Below are positions 35,363-44,439 of a DNA stretch of 64,000 nucleotides, one piece after another. Below the pieces are notes generated by a model. It was given only the letters and a program-made list of their open reading frames with translations, made no database searches and was not told where the DNA came from. Source of the stretch: Stutzerimonas stutzeri. Its GTDB lineage: Bacteria; Pseudomonadota; Gammaproteobacteria; Pseudomonadales; Pseudomonadaceae. Position 1 is the first letter of the stretch. Each line of letters starts with the position of its first letter. The position numbers and the translations under genes were made by a program. The stretch spans positions 248,001 through 312,000 of the forward strand of contig DGLA01000016.1 of assembly GCA_002387205.1 (NCBI GenBank), written 5' to 3'.

Positions 35363-36010
35363 ATGATCGAATGGCTAAAAAACAATCACCAGCTGATTTC
35401 GCTGGCCCTTTCTGCCAGCACGCTGCTGGTCTGGATGTTCTATGCCCACCTGCTGCTGAGAAACTTCAGGCGCCAGCGGCAGCCGAGCCTGCTCATCAAC
35501 CGTGGTGCCGGCAAGGGGCTGGGCTCGCTTTGCCTGATTTCCAACATGAGTGCCGAGCCGATGTTCATCAATCAGCTGGTGGTGTCGATCGAGACGTCGC
35601 GTGGGCCGCTGCAGGTCGATGTGACGGATATTCGCCAGAGCATGGAGGATGATGTTTCACCCGACCTGGCCATTCACCAGACGACGCACCAGGGCCCCTT
35701 ACGCAGCAGTGAATTCATCCATATCGGAACGTTTCAGGGCATGTTGCGGCGAGTCGCGGAGCTACATGGCATTGAGCTTGACGGTCATGTGCCGGTAGGT
35801 GACTGGCAGTTTCACACCATGGAAATCCGCGCCGTGGCGTTCTATGGGCCGGAGCGTCATCCGCTGGGCGTCTTGCGACGGTTTCGTCTGGGCGATCTCA
35901 CCGATCCGGAGTGCCGCCTGGTGCCGGAGGAGTCCTTTACCCGGCAATTGCTCTCTCGCAGGGAGCGCCGGCAAGTGCGTGCCTGGCTGGCCGAGGGCTT
36001 GAATGATTAA
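35363..36010 (+). CDS. Inner-membrane anchored hypothetical protein
   Basis: A 215-residue protein (MIEWLKNNHQLISLALSAST) with one N-terminal membrane helix at about 9-30 and a cytoplasmic-type soluble domain rich in beta strands (SLCLISNMSAEPMFINQLVV, FIHIGTFQGMLRRVAELHGI). Start ATG 35363 is chosen over earlier starts that would enter the non-coding leader. I do not recognise the family; it stands alone. Confidence 0.65.
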   Translation: MIEWLKNNHQLISLALSASTLLVWMFYAHLLLRNFRRQRQPSLLINRGAGKGLGSLCLISNMSAEPMFINQLVVSIETSRGPLQVDVTDIRQSMEDDVSPDLAIHQTTHQGPLRSSEFIHIGTFQGMLRRVAELHGIELDGHVPVGDWQFHTMEIRAVAFYGPERHPLGVLRRFRLGDLTDPECRLVPEESFTRQLLSRRERRQVRAWLAEGLND

Positions 36011-36208
36011 GCCCAGGTGATGCACGGAACAGCCCGGTACGGAACTACACAGCCGCAAGGGGGTCACGTACAACTGGTCGTTTGGCCGTGCCAGTGCGGT
36101 GCGCCAGGCTTGGCCAGGTATGCGCTGCGCAGCGGAGCAACTGCTGACGTGAACGAGTGATCAGGCAGCCGGCTTTGGTCAAGGCTGCAGAAGTAAAGGG
36201 AAGAGGTC

Positions 36209-37660
36209 GTGGAAATCAACCGCGTAAGCGCAAGGGACATCGACAGGACACATTACGAGCTGGTGGTCATTGGATCGGGTTTCGGTTCCAGTTTCTTTCT
36301 GAACGAAGCCTTGAAGCACATCAAGGGACGCGCCCTGATCATCGAATGGGGCGACTTCCATCCCTGGGACTGGCAGATCCAGAACCAGAGCAGTTCGCTC
36401 ATCAAGCCCGAAGCCACTTACGCCAACCGCGGCGAGAAGCCCTGGAACACCACTATCGCCCTGGGTGGCGGTATGAACTGCTGGTATTCCCAGACGCCGC
36501 GCCTGCATCCCAGCGACTTTGCGACCCGCACACGCTACGGCGTGGGGCACGACTGGCCGCTGAGCTACGACGAACTCGAGCCCTATTACTGCCAGGCTGA
36601 ACAGGTCATGTCGATTGCCGGTGACCCGGACATGGCGCGCGTGCTGCCCCGCAGTCAGCCATTCCCGCAGCCGCCACACAAGGGGTCGTCGATCGACATG
36701 CTGATGAAGGAGGCGATGCCCGATCACCACTTCATCATGCCTACCGGCCGGGCTCGCGTGGCCACCGGCACCCGCGGCGTCTGCTGCGCCAATGCCACCT
36801 GCAACCTGTGTCCGATGAACGCCAAGTTCACCGCACAGAACGGCCTGCCCCATCTGTTCAACCATCCCAAGGTCGATGTCTGCCTCAAGGCTGAAGTGCG
36901 GACCCTCGAGTACGAGGGCAGCGCGATCAAGGGCGCAACGGTCAGCTCCGAGGGAGTCGAGATCAAGGTTTTCGGCGACTTGTTCGTGCTGGGCGCCAAT
37001 GCGATCCAGAGTCCGGCCATCCTGCTGCGCTCGGGTATCGACTTCGGCGATACCGGTCGGGGCCTGCATGAGCAGGTTGGGGCAAACGTCGAGGTGTACC
37101 TCGACGGTCTGGGCAACTTCGACGGCAGCACCATCACCACGGGCCTCAACTACGCCCTGTATGACGGTGATTTCCGCAAGGACCACTCGGCTTGCCTGGT
37201 CTATTTCGAAAATCGCTGGCCCTACGGGCTGCGTCCCGAATTCGGGCGCTGGAACCAGCTCCTGCCGCTGATGGTGGTCAGCGAGGACCTGCCAAATCGC
37301 GACAGCCGAATCACGCTGGATCCAACCAGTGGCAACGCCGTAATCGACTACCAAGGTGAGTCCGACTACGGCCTGAAGGGTGTGCAGTTCGGCCTGGACA
37401 ATCTGGAGAAGCTGCTTTCGCCGCTGCCGGTGGAATCGATCCACTTCCGCGAGTGGCGACTGACCGAATCCCACGTGCAAGGCACCTTGCGCATGGGCGG
37501 GATCGATGACGGCTCGGTCGTAGATAGCCGGATGCTGCATCACCAGATGCGCAACCTGGTGGTCGTCGGCACCGCGACCTACCCAAGCTGCTCGCCAGCC
37601 AACCCCAGCCTGACGGCCGCTGCGCTGTCGATCCGCGCTGCTGATCTGCTGTTTAGCTAA
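36209..37660 (+). CDS. GMC-family FAD oxidoreductase (orphan)
   Basis: A 483-residue flavoprotein. The N-terminal FAD-binding glycine motif is VVIGSGFGSSF near residue 20, GGGMNCWY follows near 91, and the C-terminal NPSLTAAALSIRAADLL signature of GMC enzymes ends the protein. CCANATCNLCPMNAKFT near residue 190 is a Cys-rich loop seen in the dehydrogenase branch (gluconate and related). The start is GTG 36209 with AAGAGG very close. It oxidises a hydroxyl substrate with FAD; substrate unknown. The next gene, a small exported protein nine bases after it, may be its membrane or Tat-exported partner. Confidence 0.83.
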   Translation: MEINRVSARDIDRTHYELVVIGSGFGSSFFLNEALKHIKGRALIIEWGDFHPWDWQIQNQSSSLIKPEATYANRGEKPWNTTIALGGGMNCWYSQTPRLHPSDFATRTRYGVGHDWPLSYDELEPYYCQAEQVMSIAGDPDMARVLPRSQPFPQPPHKGSSIDMLMKEAMPDHHFIMPTGRARVATGTRGVCCANATCNLCPMNAKFTAQNGLPHLFNHPKVDVCLKAEVRTLEYEGSAIKGATVSSEGVEIKVFGDLFVLGANAIQSPAILLRSGIDFGDTGRGLHEQVGANVEVYLDGLGNFDGSTITTGLNYALYDGDFRKDHSACLVYFENRWPYGLRPEFGRWNQLLPLMVVSEDLPNRDSRITLDPTSGNAVIDYQGESDYGLKGVQFGLDNLEKLLSPLPVESIHFREWRLTESHVQGTLRMGGIDDGSVVDSRMLHHQMRNLVVVGTATYPSCSPANPSLTAAALSIRAADLLFS

Positions 37661-37669
37661 GGAACGCCG

Positions 37670-38089
37670 ATGAAACGTCGCACATTGTTGATCTCATCAG
37701 CTGCCACGCTGGGTCTGGTGGCGGTGAGCGCGGGCGCCTGGATCTATGAGGATCGCCAGGTGTTCATCCCACACCTGCTGCATCGTCTGGTTGGCGACTT
37801 TCAGATGGATGACGAACAACAGCGCATGTTTGTCGATGCAATGCATGAACACTATGGTCAAAAGAAACTCACAGCACTGATGGGCTTGTACAGGATCCGT
37901 GAAGACACGGGGATGGGCTCAGCCTATACGGACCCCAAGGTCGACGAATTCGAGCGTCGTCTGCTGACGGATTTCATGATGTCGACCGATTTCCTGCGAC
38001 AGCAAGGCCAGGCCAACCCCAGGGTTTCCTTCATTGGTTATCGGTTGCCCTGCAGCAATCCCTATGCACGGTTCGACGGGCTGGCTTGA
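37670..38089 (+). CDS. Small exported protein paired with the GMC oxidoreductase
   Basis: A 139-residue protein (MKRRTLLISSAATLGLVAVS) with an N-terminal signal or membrane anchor of about 25 residues. A KRR-T start resembles a weak Tat signal. The rest is soluble and helical (DEQQRMFVDAMHEHYGQK). Start has AAGGA seven bases upstream and lies nine bases after the GMC gene, so it is co-transcribed. The pairing resembles small subunits of FAD dehydrogenases; I infer a structural or anchoring role. Confidence 0.65.
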   Translation: MKRRTLLISSAATLGLVAVSAGAWIYEDRQVFIPHLLHRLVGDFQMDDEQQRMFVDAMHEHYGQKKLTALMGLYRIREDTGMGSAYTDPKVDEFERRLLTDFMMSTDFLRQQGQANPRVSFIGYRLPCSNPYARFDGLA

Positions 38090-38214
38090 GGTCATCTGCC
38101 TACGGCCACCTGTGATGAACCTGCCGGCCGCTCGGCTCGTAGCCATAGCCTTCCCGCGTGAAGGCGTGGACTCGGGCCGGCGGTCGCCCAATAGACATCA
38201 TCAGGAGGTACGCC

Positions 38215-39216
38215 ATGCGCATCGCGGTATTCAGCACCAAGCCCTACGACCGTACCTTTCTTGAACAGGCCAACCGCGCCCACCAGCACCAACTCACCTA
38301 TATTGATGCCCGGCTGACAGCGGAAACGGCTCCCCTGGCTACGGGTTTTGCAGGCGTCTGTGCATTCGTCAACGATAGGCTCGACAGCGAAGTGCTGCAG
38401 CTACTGAAGGCGAACGGCACCGAACTCATCGCGCTGCGCTCGGCAGGTTTCAACAACGTCGACCTGGCGGAGGCGCAGCGACTGGGCATGACGGTTGCGC
38501 GCGTGCCCGCATACTCGCCTCACGCGGTTGCCGAGCATGCCGTGGCGCTTGTGCTGAGCCTGAACAGAATGACGTACCGCGCCTACAACCGGGTCCGCGA
38601 GGGTAACTTTTCGCTCGACGGCCTGTTGGGGTTCGACCTCTATGGCAAGACGGTAGGGGTCATCGGCACCGGCAAGATCGGATTGATCTTCGCAGACATC
38701 ATGCACGGCTTCGGTTGCAAGGTGCTGGCCAGCGACCCCTTTCCCAGCCCCGATGCCAAGGATTTCCTCAGCTACGTGCCGCTGGAAAGGCTGCTGGGCG
38801 ATTCGGACATCATTTCCCTGCATTGCCCGCTGACCCCGGAAACCGACCACCTGATCGATGCAGCGGCGATCGGGCAGATGAAGCCCGGCGTGATGCTGAT
38901 CAATACAGGGCGCGGCCGGGTCATCGACACCAAGGCGGTGATCGATGGTCTGAAGAGCGGCAGGATTGGCCGGCTGGGGCTGGATGTTTACGAGGAGGAG
39001 GAAAACCTGTTCTTCCAGGACCTGTCCCAGCGGGTCATAAGCGACGACCTGTTCATGCGCCTGACCACCTTCCACAACGTGCTGATCACCGGGCACCAGG
39101 CCTTTTTCACCACCGAAGCCCTGACCAACATCGCCGAGACGACGCTGGCCAACGTCAGCGCCTTCGAGAACGGGAGCGGCACGCTGCACCGGGTTACCGC
39201 CGACAAGCTGGCGTGA
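38215..39216 (+). CDS. ldhA: D-lactate dehydrogenase (fermentative, 2-hydroxyacid dehydrogenase)
   Basis: A 333-residue cytoplasmic NADH enzyme. Start ATG 38215 has AGGAGG. NAD-binding motif is GVIGTGKIG near residue 150; catalytic Arg is in INTGRGRVIDTKAV, Glu in YEEEENLF and His in TGHQAF near 296, the arrangement of bacterial D-LDH (LdhA). It reduces pyruvate to D-lactate. It is not clearly in an operon with the upstream GMC pair (125-base gap). Confidence 0.88.
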   Translation: MRIAVFSTKPYDRTFLEQANRAHQHQLTYIDARLTAETAPLATGFAGVCAFVNDRLDSEVLQLLKANGTELIALRSAGFNNVDLAEAQRLGMTVARVPAYSPHAVAEHAVALVLSLNRMTYRAYNRVREGNFSLDGLLGFDLYGKTVGVIGTGKIGLIFADIMHGFGCKVLASDPFPSPDAKDFLSYVPLERLLGDSDIISLHCPLTPETDHLIDAAAIGQMKPGVMLINTGRGRVIDTKAVIDGLKSGRIGRLGLDVYEEEENLFFQDLSQRVISDDLFMRLTTFHNVLITGHQAFFTTEALTNIAETTLANVSAFENGSGTLHRVTADKLA

Positions 39217-39536
39217 TGGATGCGGGCTGCGCCTGGCCGCATAGCCTATGCGTGACCGGATTGTTGATTGCGCTGCGCTGGCTGAAGACGCCAGACGCCA
39301 GACGCCAGACGGCCGGGGCTAGGTGGCGAGCGTAGAGTGCCGCGTCATGCAGATCTGCCAGCAGTGACCTATCTGGCAACGGCTGTCCATCATCTTGCAG
39401 TCACTCAAGTCCGTTAAACACATCCTTATCCACTTTGAATCGACCACGGCCCGAGTCGTGACATTCCCGAGGTCATGAACATCGGTCGATACAGCATCTA
39501 AGGTTGCGGACCGGCCCCATTGCGAGCGAGTCATTG
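39217..39536. other. Gap upstream of phoX
   Basis: AGACGCC is repeated three times in tandem at 39286-39306. The rest presumably holds the phoX promoter. No convincing PHO box could be confirmed by eye (GTGACATTCCCGAGGTCATG near 39463 is only suggestive), and no gene was seen. Confidence 0.35.
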
Positions 39537-41498
39537 ATGAAACAGGATTTCCAGAGTTTCCACGCCAACCATTCCGCCCTGGACGACCAGGCAATCAACC
39601 CGAGCACCAACGCCTCGCTGGAGCAGCTGGTCGATCGCAGCCGGCGCAACCTGCTCAAGGGCGGGATGGGTCTTGCCGCACTGGGCTTTCTTGGCGGCAG
39701 CCTGGGTGCTTGTCGCAGCGCCGTTCAATCCGAGTCGCTGATTGGCTTCAAGGGCATCCCGACGCAGCTCGACCCGGCCTTCGACAGCGTGCAGGTCGCG
39801 CCGGGCTACAGTGCTCGGACGTTCTTTTCCTGGGGCGATGCCGTCATGGCCGACGCCCCCGAATGGAACCCGGACGCCACCGATGACTGGCAGGCCCAGC
39901 TCAAGCAGGCGGGCGACAACCATGACGGCATGCACTTCTTTCCTTTTCCGGAAAATCCGGATAGCCATGGCCTGCTGGTGATGAACCACGAGTACGTGAA
40001 CCCGCCGCTGCATCCCAACGGCATGACCTTCACCGATGGCAAGCGGCCGCTGGATGAGGTGCGCAAGGAGCAGGCGGCCCATGGCGTCAGCGTCATCGAA
40101 GTGAAAAAGGATGCGCAGGGGCAATGGCAGCGGGTCATGCCGTCGCGTTACAACCGGCGCATCTCGGCCATGACGCCCATGGCGGTGAGCGGCCCGCTGG
40201 CCGGCAACGACGCGCTGAAGACGGCTTCCGACCCCAGCGGACGGGAGATCATCGGCACGCTGAACAACTGCTCGAGCGGCTTCACGCCCTGGGGCACCTA
40301 TCTGGTGTGCGAGGAGAACTGGCACAACTACTTCGTCAACCATGACGCCGAGGACATGGCCAAGCGAGTGTCGCACAAGCGTTATGGCATCGAGGGCAAG
40401 GGCCTGAGCAAACTCTACGGCTGGGAAACCGCCGACCCGCGCTTCAACGCGACCCCGGACCCGACGCAACCTCATGGCGGCCATGTACATGAGCCGAACC
40501 GTTTCGGCTGGGTGGTCGAGGTCGATCCGTTCGATCCGGCGAGCAAGCCGGTCAAGCGCACCGCCTTTGGTCGCTACTGCCGCGAATGTTCGGTGCTTTC
40601 GCTGGGTGAAGCCGGCCGAATGGCCTTCTATTCGGGCGACGATACCAAGGGCGAGTACGTCTACAAATTCGTCCCCAACGGCCGCTATGTGGCGGGAGAC
40701 GATCAGGCCAATCGACGGCTGCTGGACAGTGGCATCCTCTACGTGGCGCGTTTCAATGCTGATGGCAGCGGCGAGTGGCTGGCGCTGGCCCACGGGCAGA
40801 ACGGTCTCACTGCCGAGAACGGCTTTGCGGATCAGGCCGAAGTATTGCTCAATGCCCGCGCCGCCGGTGACCATGTGGGGGCCACACCCATGGACCGGCC
40901 AGAGTGGGTGGCCGTGCACCCGCGCAGTCGCGAGGTCTATGTGACCCTGACCAACAACGACAACCGCGGCGTTAAATGGCCCACCGACAAGGCCAACCCC
41001 CGTCCCGTGAACCTGCACGGCCAGATCCTGCGCTGGAGCGAGGAGGGCGCCGATCCGACCGCGACCACCTTTACCTGGGAAGTCTTCCTGCTGGCAGGCG
41101 AACAGCCCGGAGCCAGGAGCGCAGACGGCCAGCCAGTACCGGCCAACCTCACCGGCACCATCAACGGCGACATCTTTTCCTCGCCCGATGGTCTGGCCTT
41201 CGACAATGCTGGCCGGCTATGGATCGAGACCGACTTTGGCGACGAGGAAGCGGCGATGCAGGCCATGGGCACCAATCAGTTGCTCTGCGCCGACCCGCGC
41301 ACCCGCGAGGTACGACGCTTCCTGGTCGGCCCGCGCGGCTGCGAAATCACCGGCATCACCTGGAGCCCGGACTACCGCGCCATGTGGATCAACGTCCAGC
41401 ACCCCGAGCTGAGCTTTCCGGCCAGCGACGGCAAGACCCGCCCGCGGGCCTCGACGGTGCTCATCACGAAAGACGACGGCGGCGTCATCGGGACCTGA
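39537..41498 (+). CDS. phoX: PhoX-family alkaline phosphatase (DUF839)
   Basis: A 653-residue exported protein. The start ATG 39537 (MKQDFQSFHANHSALDDQA) is followed by a twin-arginine signal SRRNLLKGGMGLAALGFLGG near residue 33. The mature region has the DUF839 hallmarks NHDGMHFFPFP, GLLVMNHEYVNP, NNCSSGFTPWGTYLVCEENW and GYCRECSVLSLGE-like Cys segment, which hold Ca2+/Fe3+ in PhoX. It hydrolyses phosphomonoesters in the periplasm under phosphate limitation. It stands as a single-gene unit. Confidence 0.9.
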   Translation: MKQDFQSFHANHSALDDQAINPSTNASLEQLVDRSRRNLLKGGMGLAALGFLGGSLGACRSAVQSESLIGFKGIPTQLDPAFDSVQVAPGYSARTFFSWGDAVMADAPEWNPDATDDWQAQLKQAGDNHDGMHFFPFPENPDSHGLLVMNHEYVNPPLHPNGMTFTDGKRPLDEVRKEQAAHGVSVIEVKKDAQGQWQRVMPSRYNRRISAMTPMAVSGPLAGNDALKTASDPSGREIIGTLNNCSSGFTPWGTYLVCEENWHNYFVNHDAEDMAKRVSHKRYGIEGKGLSKLYGWETADPRFNATPDPTQPHGGHVHEPNRFGWVVEVDPFDPASKPVKRTAFGRYCRECSVLSLGEAGRMAFYSGDDTKGEYVYKFVPNGRYVAGDDQANRRLLDSGILYVARFNADGSGEWLALAHGQNGLTAENGFADQAEVLLNARAAGDHVGATPMDRPEWVAVHPRSREVYVTLTNNDNRGVKWPTDKANPRPVNLHGQILRWSEEGADPTATTFTWEVFLLAGEQPGARSADGQPVPANLTGTINGDIFSSPDGLAFDNAGRLWIETDFGDEEAAMQAMGTNQLLCADPRTREVRRFLVGPRGCEITGITWSPDYRAMWINVQHPELSFPASDGKTRPRASTVLITKDDGGVIGT

Positions 41499-41920
41499 CA
41501 AGTTCCGTTGAGAGAGCTGGTGAGGGTACGGGTTAGCGTCGCCAGCTACTGCGAAGTGATCTTCTCCAGCCCTGTGACGGCCTCCGTTCGAGGCATCGCT
41601 TTTGCGCGTCTTCGGCGTGCATATCGCTTGCTTGCGCATCCTTTTTTTTTCTGCTGCCACGGCGGGCCCGCTCAGGCATGTTCTGATGGCGGCTGCTGCA
41701 GAAAATGAGGCTGAAAACCGCGTATCAGACAGGGTGGTCGATCAAAACCAACAGGAATTTAGATGAAACAATATGTTTCCAGTGCAGTCCGTTGAATACC
41801 CAGACGGAAGGAATGGGCATCACGTGTCGGTAGAAGCTGACCCCGATTGAGCCGTTCGTTCCGTCAAGCCTGTTGAGCGTATGGCCAGTTCGGTCTGCGC
41901 ATCACTTCAAGGGACCTCGC
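41499..41920. other. Gap upstream of the gluconate dehydrogenase-like operon
   Basis: A run of nine or more T (41642-41650) follows a weakly GC-rich stretch and may end phoX transcription. The region nearer 41920 presumably holds the promoter of the three-gene operon. No gene was found. Confidence 0.35.
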
Positions 41921-42676
41921 ATGAACGACAACCCCAACCGTGGCCTGACTCGCCGTCAGTTGATCTTCTCCTCTGTCAGCGGTCTTGCCGTTGGTGCTGC
42001 TGCCTCCGCCAAGGCCACTACCCTGACCGGTATCCCGCCCTGGCAACCCTTCGACCACAACGGCCCGATGCACTACGACTCCCCCGGGTGGCGGTTCTTC
42101 ACCGGGGACGAGGTCAGGGAGGTGACCGCCGTCGTCGATCGTCTGATCCCGGCGGACGGGCTGAGTGTCAGCGGCAGCGAGGCCGGTTGTGTGGTCTTCA
42201 TGGATCGCCAGCTGGCCAGCAATTACGGCGATGCCAGTCGCCTCTACATGGCCGCGCCCTTCCAGGAAGGCACGCCGGAGCAGGGCGACCAGTCCCGTTT
42301 CACACCGCGCGAGCGCATGCGTCTGGGACTGGCCGGTCTGGAAAAGCTATGCCAGTCGCGTCATCAGCAATCGTTCAGCGGCCTGACTGCTGAGCAACAG
42401 GACGGGTTGCTCGCCGAGCTGGAAAAGGGCGGTGTTCCGCTGGAAGGAATGGACTCGAAACTGTTCTTCGAGCAGGTGCTGGGCAACACCATGGAGGGGT
42501 TCTTTGGCGATCCGATCTATGGCGGCAATCGCGACATGGTGTCCTGGAAGATGGTCGGCTTTCCCGGCGCGCGTTACGACTATCGCCGCTACATCACATT
42601 GCACAACCAGAAGCTGGATCTGGTGCCGCTGTCGATCATCGGTGGGGACTCCTGGAATGCGAGGGCCACGAAATGA
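41921..42676 (+). CDS. Gluconate 2-dehydrogenase subunit 3 family protein (Tat-exported)
   Basis: A 251-residue protein starting at ATG 41921 with AAGGGA upstream. A twin-arginine signal (TRRQLIFSS near residue 8) precedes PF13618-like sequence (FFTGDEVREVTAVVDRLIPA, EQVLGNTMEGFFGDPIYGGN). This is the small subunit of three-component membrane sugar/polyol dehydrogenases, needed for Tat export and assembly of the flavin subunit. Its stop overlaps the next start (ATGA). Confidence 0.88.
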   Translation: MNDNPNRGLTRRQLIFSSVSGLAVGAAASAKATTLTGIPPWQPFDHNGPMHYDSPGWRFFTGDEVREVTAVVDRLIPADGLSVSGSEAGCVVFMDRQLASNYGDASRLYMAAPFQEGTPEQGDQSRFTPRERMRLGLAGLEKLCQSRHQQSFSGLTAEQQDGLLAELEKGGVPLEGMDSKLFFEQVLGNTMEGFFGDPIYGGNRDMVSWKMVGFPGARYDYRRYITLHNQKLDLVPLSIIGGDSWNARATK

Positions 42677-44439
42677 TCAAGAAGCTTCCCGCAACCGATG
42701 TCGTGGTTATCGGGCTGGGCTGGGCCGGGTCGATCATCGCCAACGAACTGGCCGACGAGGGGCTTGAAGTGATCGCGCTGGAGCGCGGACCCTGGCGCGA
42801 TACCGCACGTGATTTCAACATTGCCTCGGTGACCGATGAATTGCGCTACCTGCGCCGTCAGGAACTGATGCTGCGGCCGATGCAGAACGCCGTGACGGTA
42901 CGTAACAACCCGTCGCAGACGGCCCTGCCAATGCGCGAGTGGGGCTCGTTCCATCCTGGCAACGGTGTAGGCGGGGCGGGTAACCACTGGGCCGGCATTA
43001 CTTTTCGCTTTCAGCCCGAGGAGTTTCGCCTCAAGAGCCACCTGACCGAGCGCTATGGCGCCGACGCCATTCCCGATGAGCTGGTTTTGCAGGACTGGGG
43101 CACCGACTGGTCCGAGATGGAACCGCATTACACGGCTTTCGAGCGGCTGGCCGGTACGTCAGGCAAGGCGGGCAACCTCAACGGCGAGCTCCTCGAGGGC
43201 GGCAATCCCTTCGAAGGCAGCCGTTCGATCGAATACCCGCTGCCTCCACTGGAGCAGCCCTACGGGCCGACGCTGTTTGCCGAAACCGTGCGCGAGCTGG
43301 GCTACCAGGCGTTTCCGGTGCCGTCCTCGCTGGCATCCCAGGCCTATACCAATCAGCTCGGCGTGACCATGGGGCCCTGTACCTTCTGCGGGTTCTGTAC
43401 CAACTTCGGCTGCGCCAACTATTCCAAGGCCAGCGCCATAGTCAATGTGCTGCCAGCCTTGATGCGCAAACCCAACTTCACAGCTGTCACCCACGCTGAG
43501 GTGCTGCGCGTGACCCTCGACTCCAGCGGCAAACGCGCCACCGGCGTCGTCTATGTCGACACTTCGGGCAATCAGTACGAGCAGCCCGCGGACCTGGTGG
43601 TGGTCAGCGCCTTCACTTTCGAGAACGTCCGCCTGATGCTGCTGTCCGGCGTCGGCCAGCCCTATGATCCGGTCAGCAACACCGGCACCACGGGGCGCAA
43701 CTATGCCTACCAGACGGCCAACAGCGTGCAGCTGTTCTTCGATAACAAGAATTTCAACCCCTTCATCGGTGCGGGCGCCGTCGGGATGGGCATCGACGAC
43801 TTCAACAACGACAACTTCGATCACTCGGGGCTGGGCTTTCTTGGCGGAGGCAGCATCCGTGTGACTCCGGTGGGTGCGTCGCCGATCGGCACGCGCCCGG
43901 TCCCGCCCGGTACGCCGCGCTGGGGCTCGAAGTGGAAACAGGCGACCGTCGACAACTACCTCAGCACCATGTCCATTGGTTGCGAAGCGAGCAGCTACAC
44001 CACCCGTACCAATTACCTCTCGCTCGACCCGACCTACACCGACCCGCACGGCAGGCCGCTGCTGCGCATCACCTTTGATTTCTCCGAGAACGATCGCAGG
44101 ATGTCGCGCTTCTCCATCGACCGGTTGGCCGAGATTGCGGCACCGATGAACCCGAGGGAGATTGTAAAGACCTACCAGGATGGCCACTGGAACAGCGGTC
44201 CCTATCAGTCGTCCCACGTCGTCGGTGGTTTCGTGATGGGAGCCGACCCGAGCACCAGTTCGGTCAACAAGCATTTGCAGGTCTGGGACGTGCCGAACCT
44301 GTTCGTCGTCGGCGCCAGCGCCTTTCCGCAAAACCCGGGCTACAACCCGACCGGAACAGTAGGGGCGCTGGCTTTCAAGGCGGCCGACGCCATCCGCCGT
44401 CTGTACCTGAAAAACCCGGGGGAGATGATCGCCATATGA
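42673..44439 (+). CDS. GMC-family FAD dehydrogenase, catalytic subunit of three-component enzyme
   Basis: A 588-residue flavoprotein: FAD motif VVIGLGWAGSI near residue 11, GGAGNHWAG near 97, CTFCGFCTNFGCAN (Cys cluster, near 236-249, as in gluconate dehydrogenase-type FeS subunits) and C-terminal GASAFPQNPGYNPTGTVGAL. It lacks a signal peptide and is probably carried out with the Tat-exported small subunit. Electrons would pass to the cytochrome c subunit encoded next. Substrate is likely a sugar acid or polyol (gluconate, 2-ketogluconate, sorbitol); it cannot be decided by sequence alone. Confidence 0.88.
   Translation: MIKKLPATDVVVIGLGWAGSIIANELADEGLEVIALERGPWRDTARDFNIASVTDELRYLRRQELMLRPMQNAVTVRNNPSQTALPMREWGSFHPGNGVGGAGNHWAGITFRFQPEEFRLKSHLTERYGADAIPDELVLQDWGTDWSEMEPHYTAFERLAGTSGKAGNLNGELLEGGNPFEGSRSIEYPLPPLEQPYGPTLFAETVRELGYQAFPVPSSLASQAYTNQLGVTMGPCTFCGFCTNFGCANYSKASAIVNVLPALMRKPNFTAVTHAEVLRVTLDSSGKRATGVVYVDTSGNQYEQPADLVVVSAFTFENVRLMLLSGVGQPYDPVSNTGTTGRNYAYQTANSVQLFFDNKNFNPFIGAGAVGMGIDDFNNDNFDHSGLGFLGGGSIRVTPVGASPIGTRPVPPGTPRWGSKWKQATVDNYLSTMSIGCEASSYTTRTNYLSLDPTYTDPHGRPLLRITFDFSENDRRMSRFSIDRLAEIAAPMNPREIVKTYQDGHWNSGPYQSSHVVGGFVMGADPSTSSVNKHLQVWDVPNLFVVGASAFPQNPGYNPTGTVGALAFKAADAIRRLYLKNPGEMIAI

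Noticed and set aside
39463..39482. PHO box for phoX
   Set aside because: The match to the tandem CTGTCAT pattern is too weak to call.
39531..41018. Long minus-strand frame across phoX
   Set aside because: It is antisense to a gene with clear PhoX motifs, and its translation is His/Arg-rich low-quality sequence.
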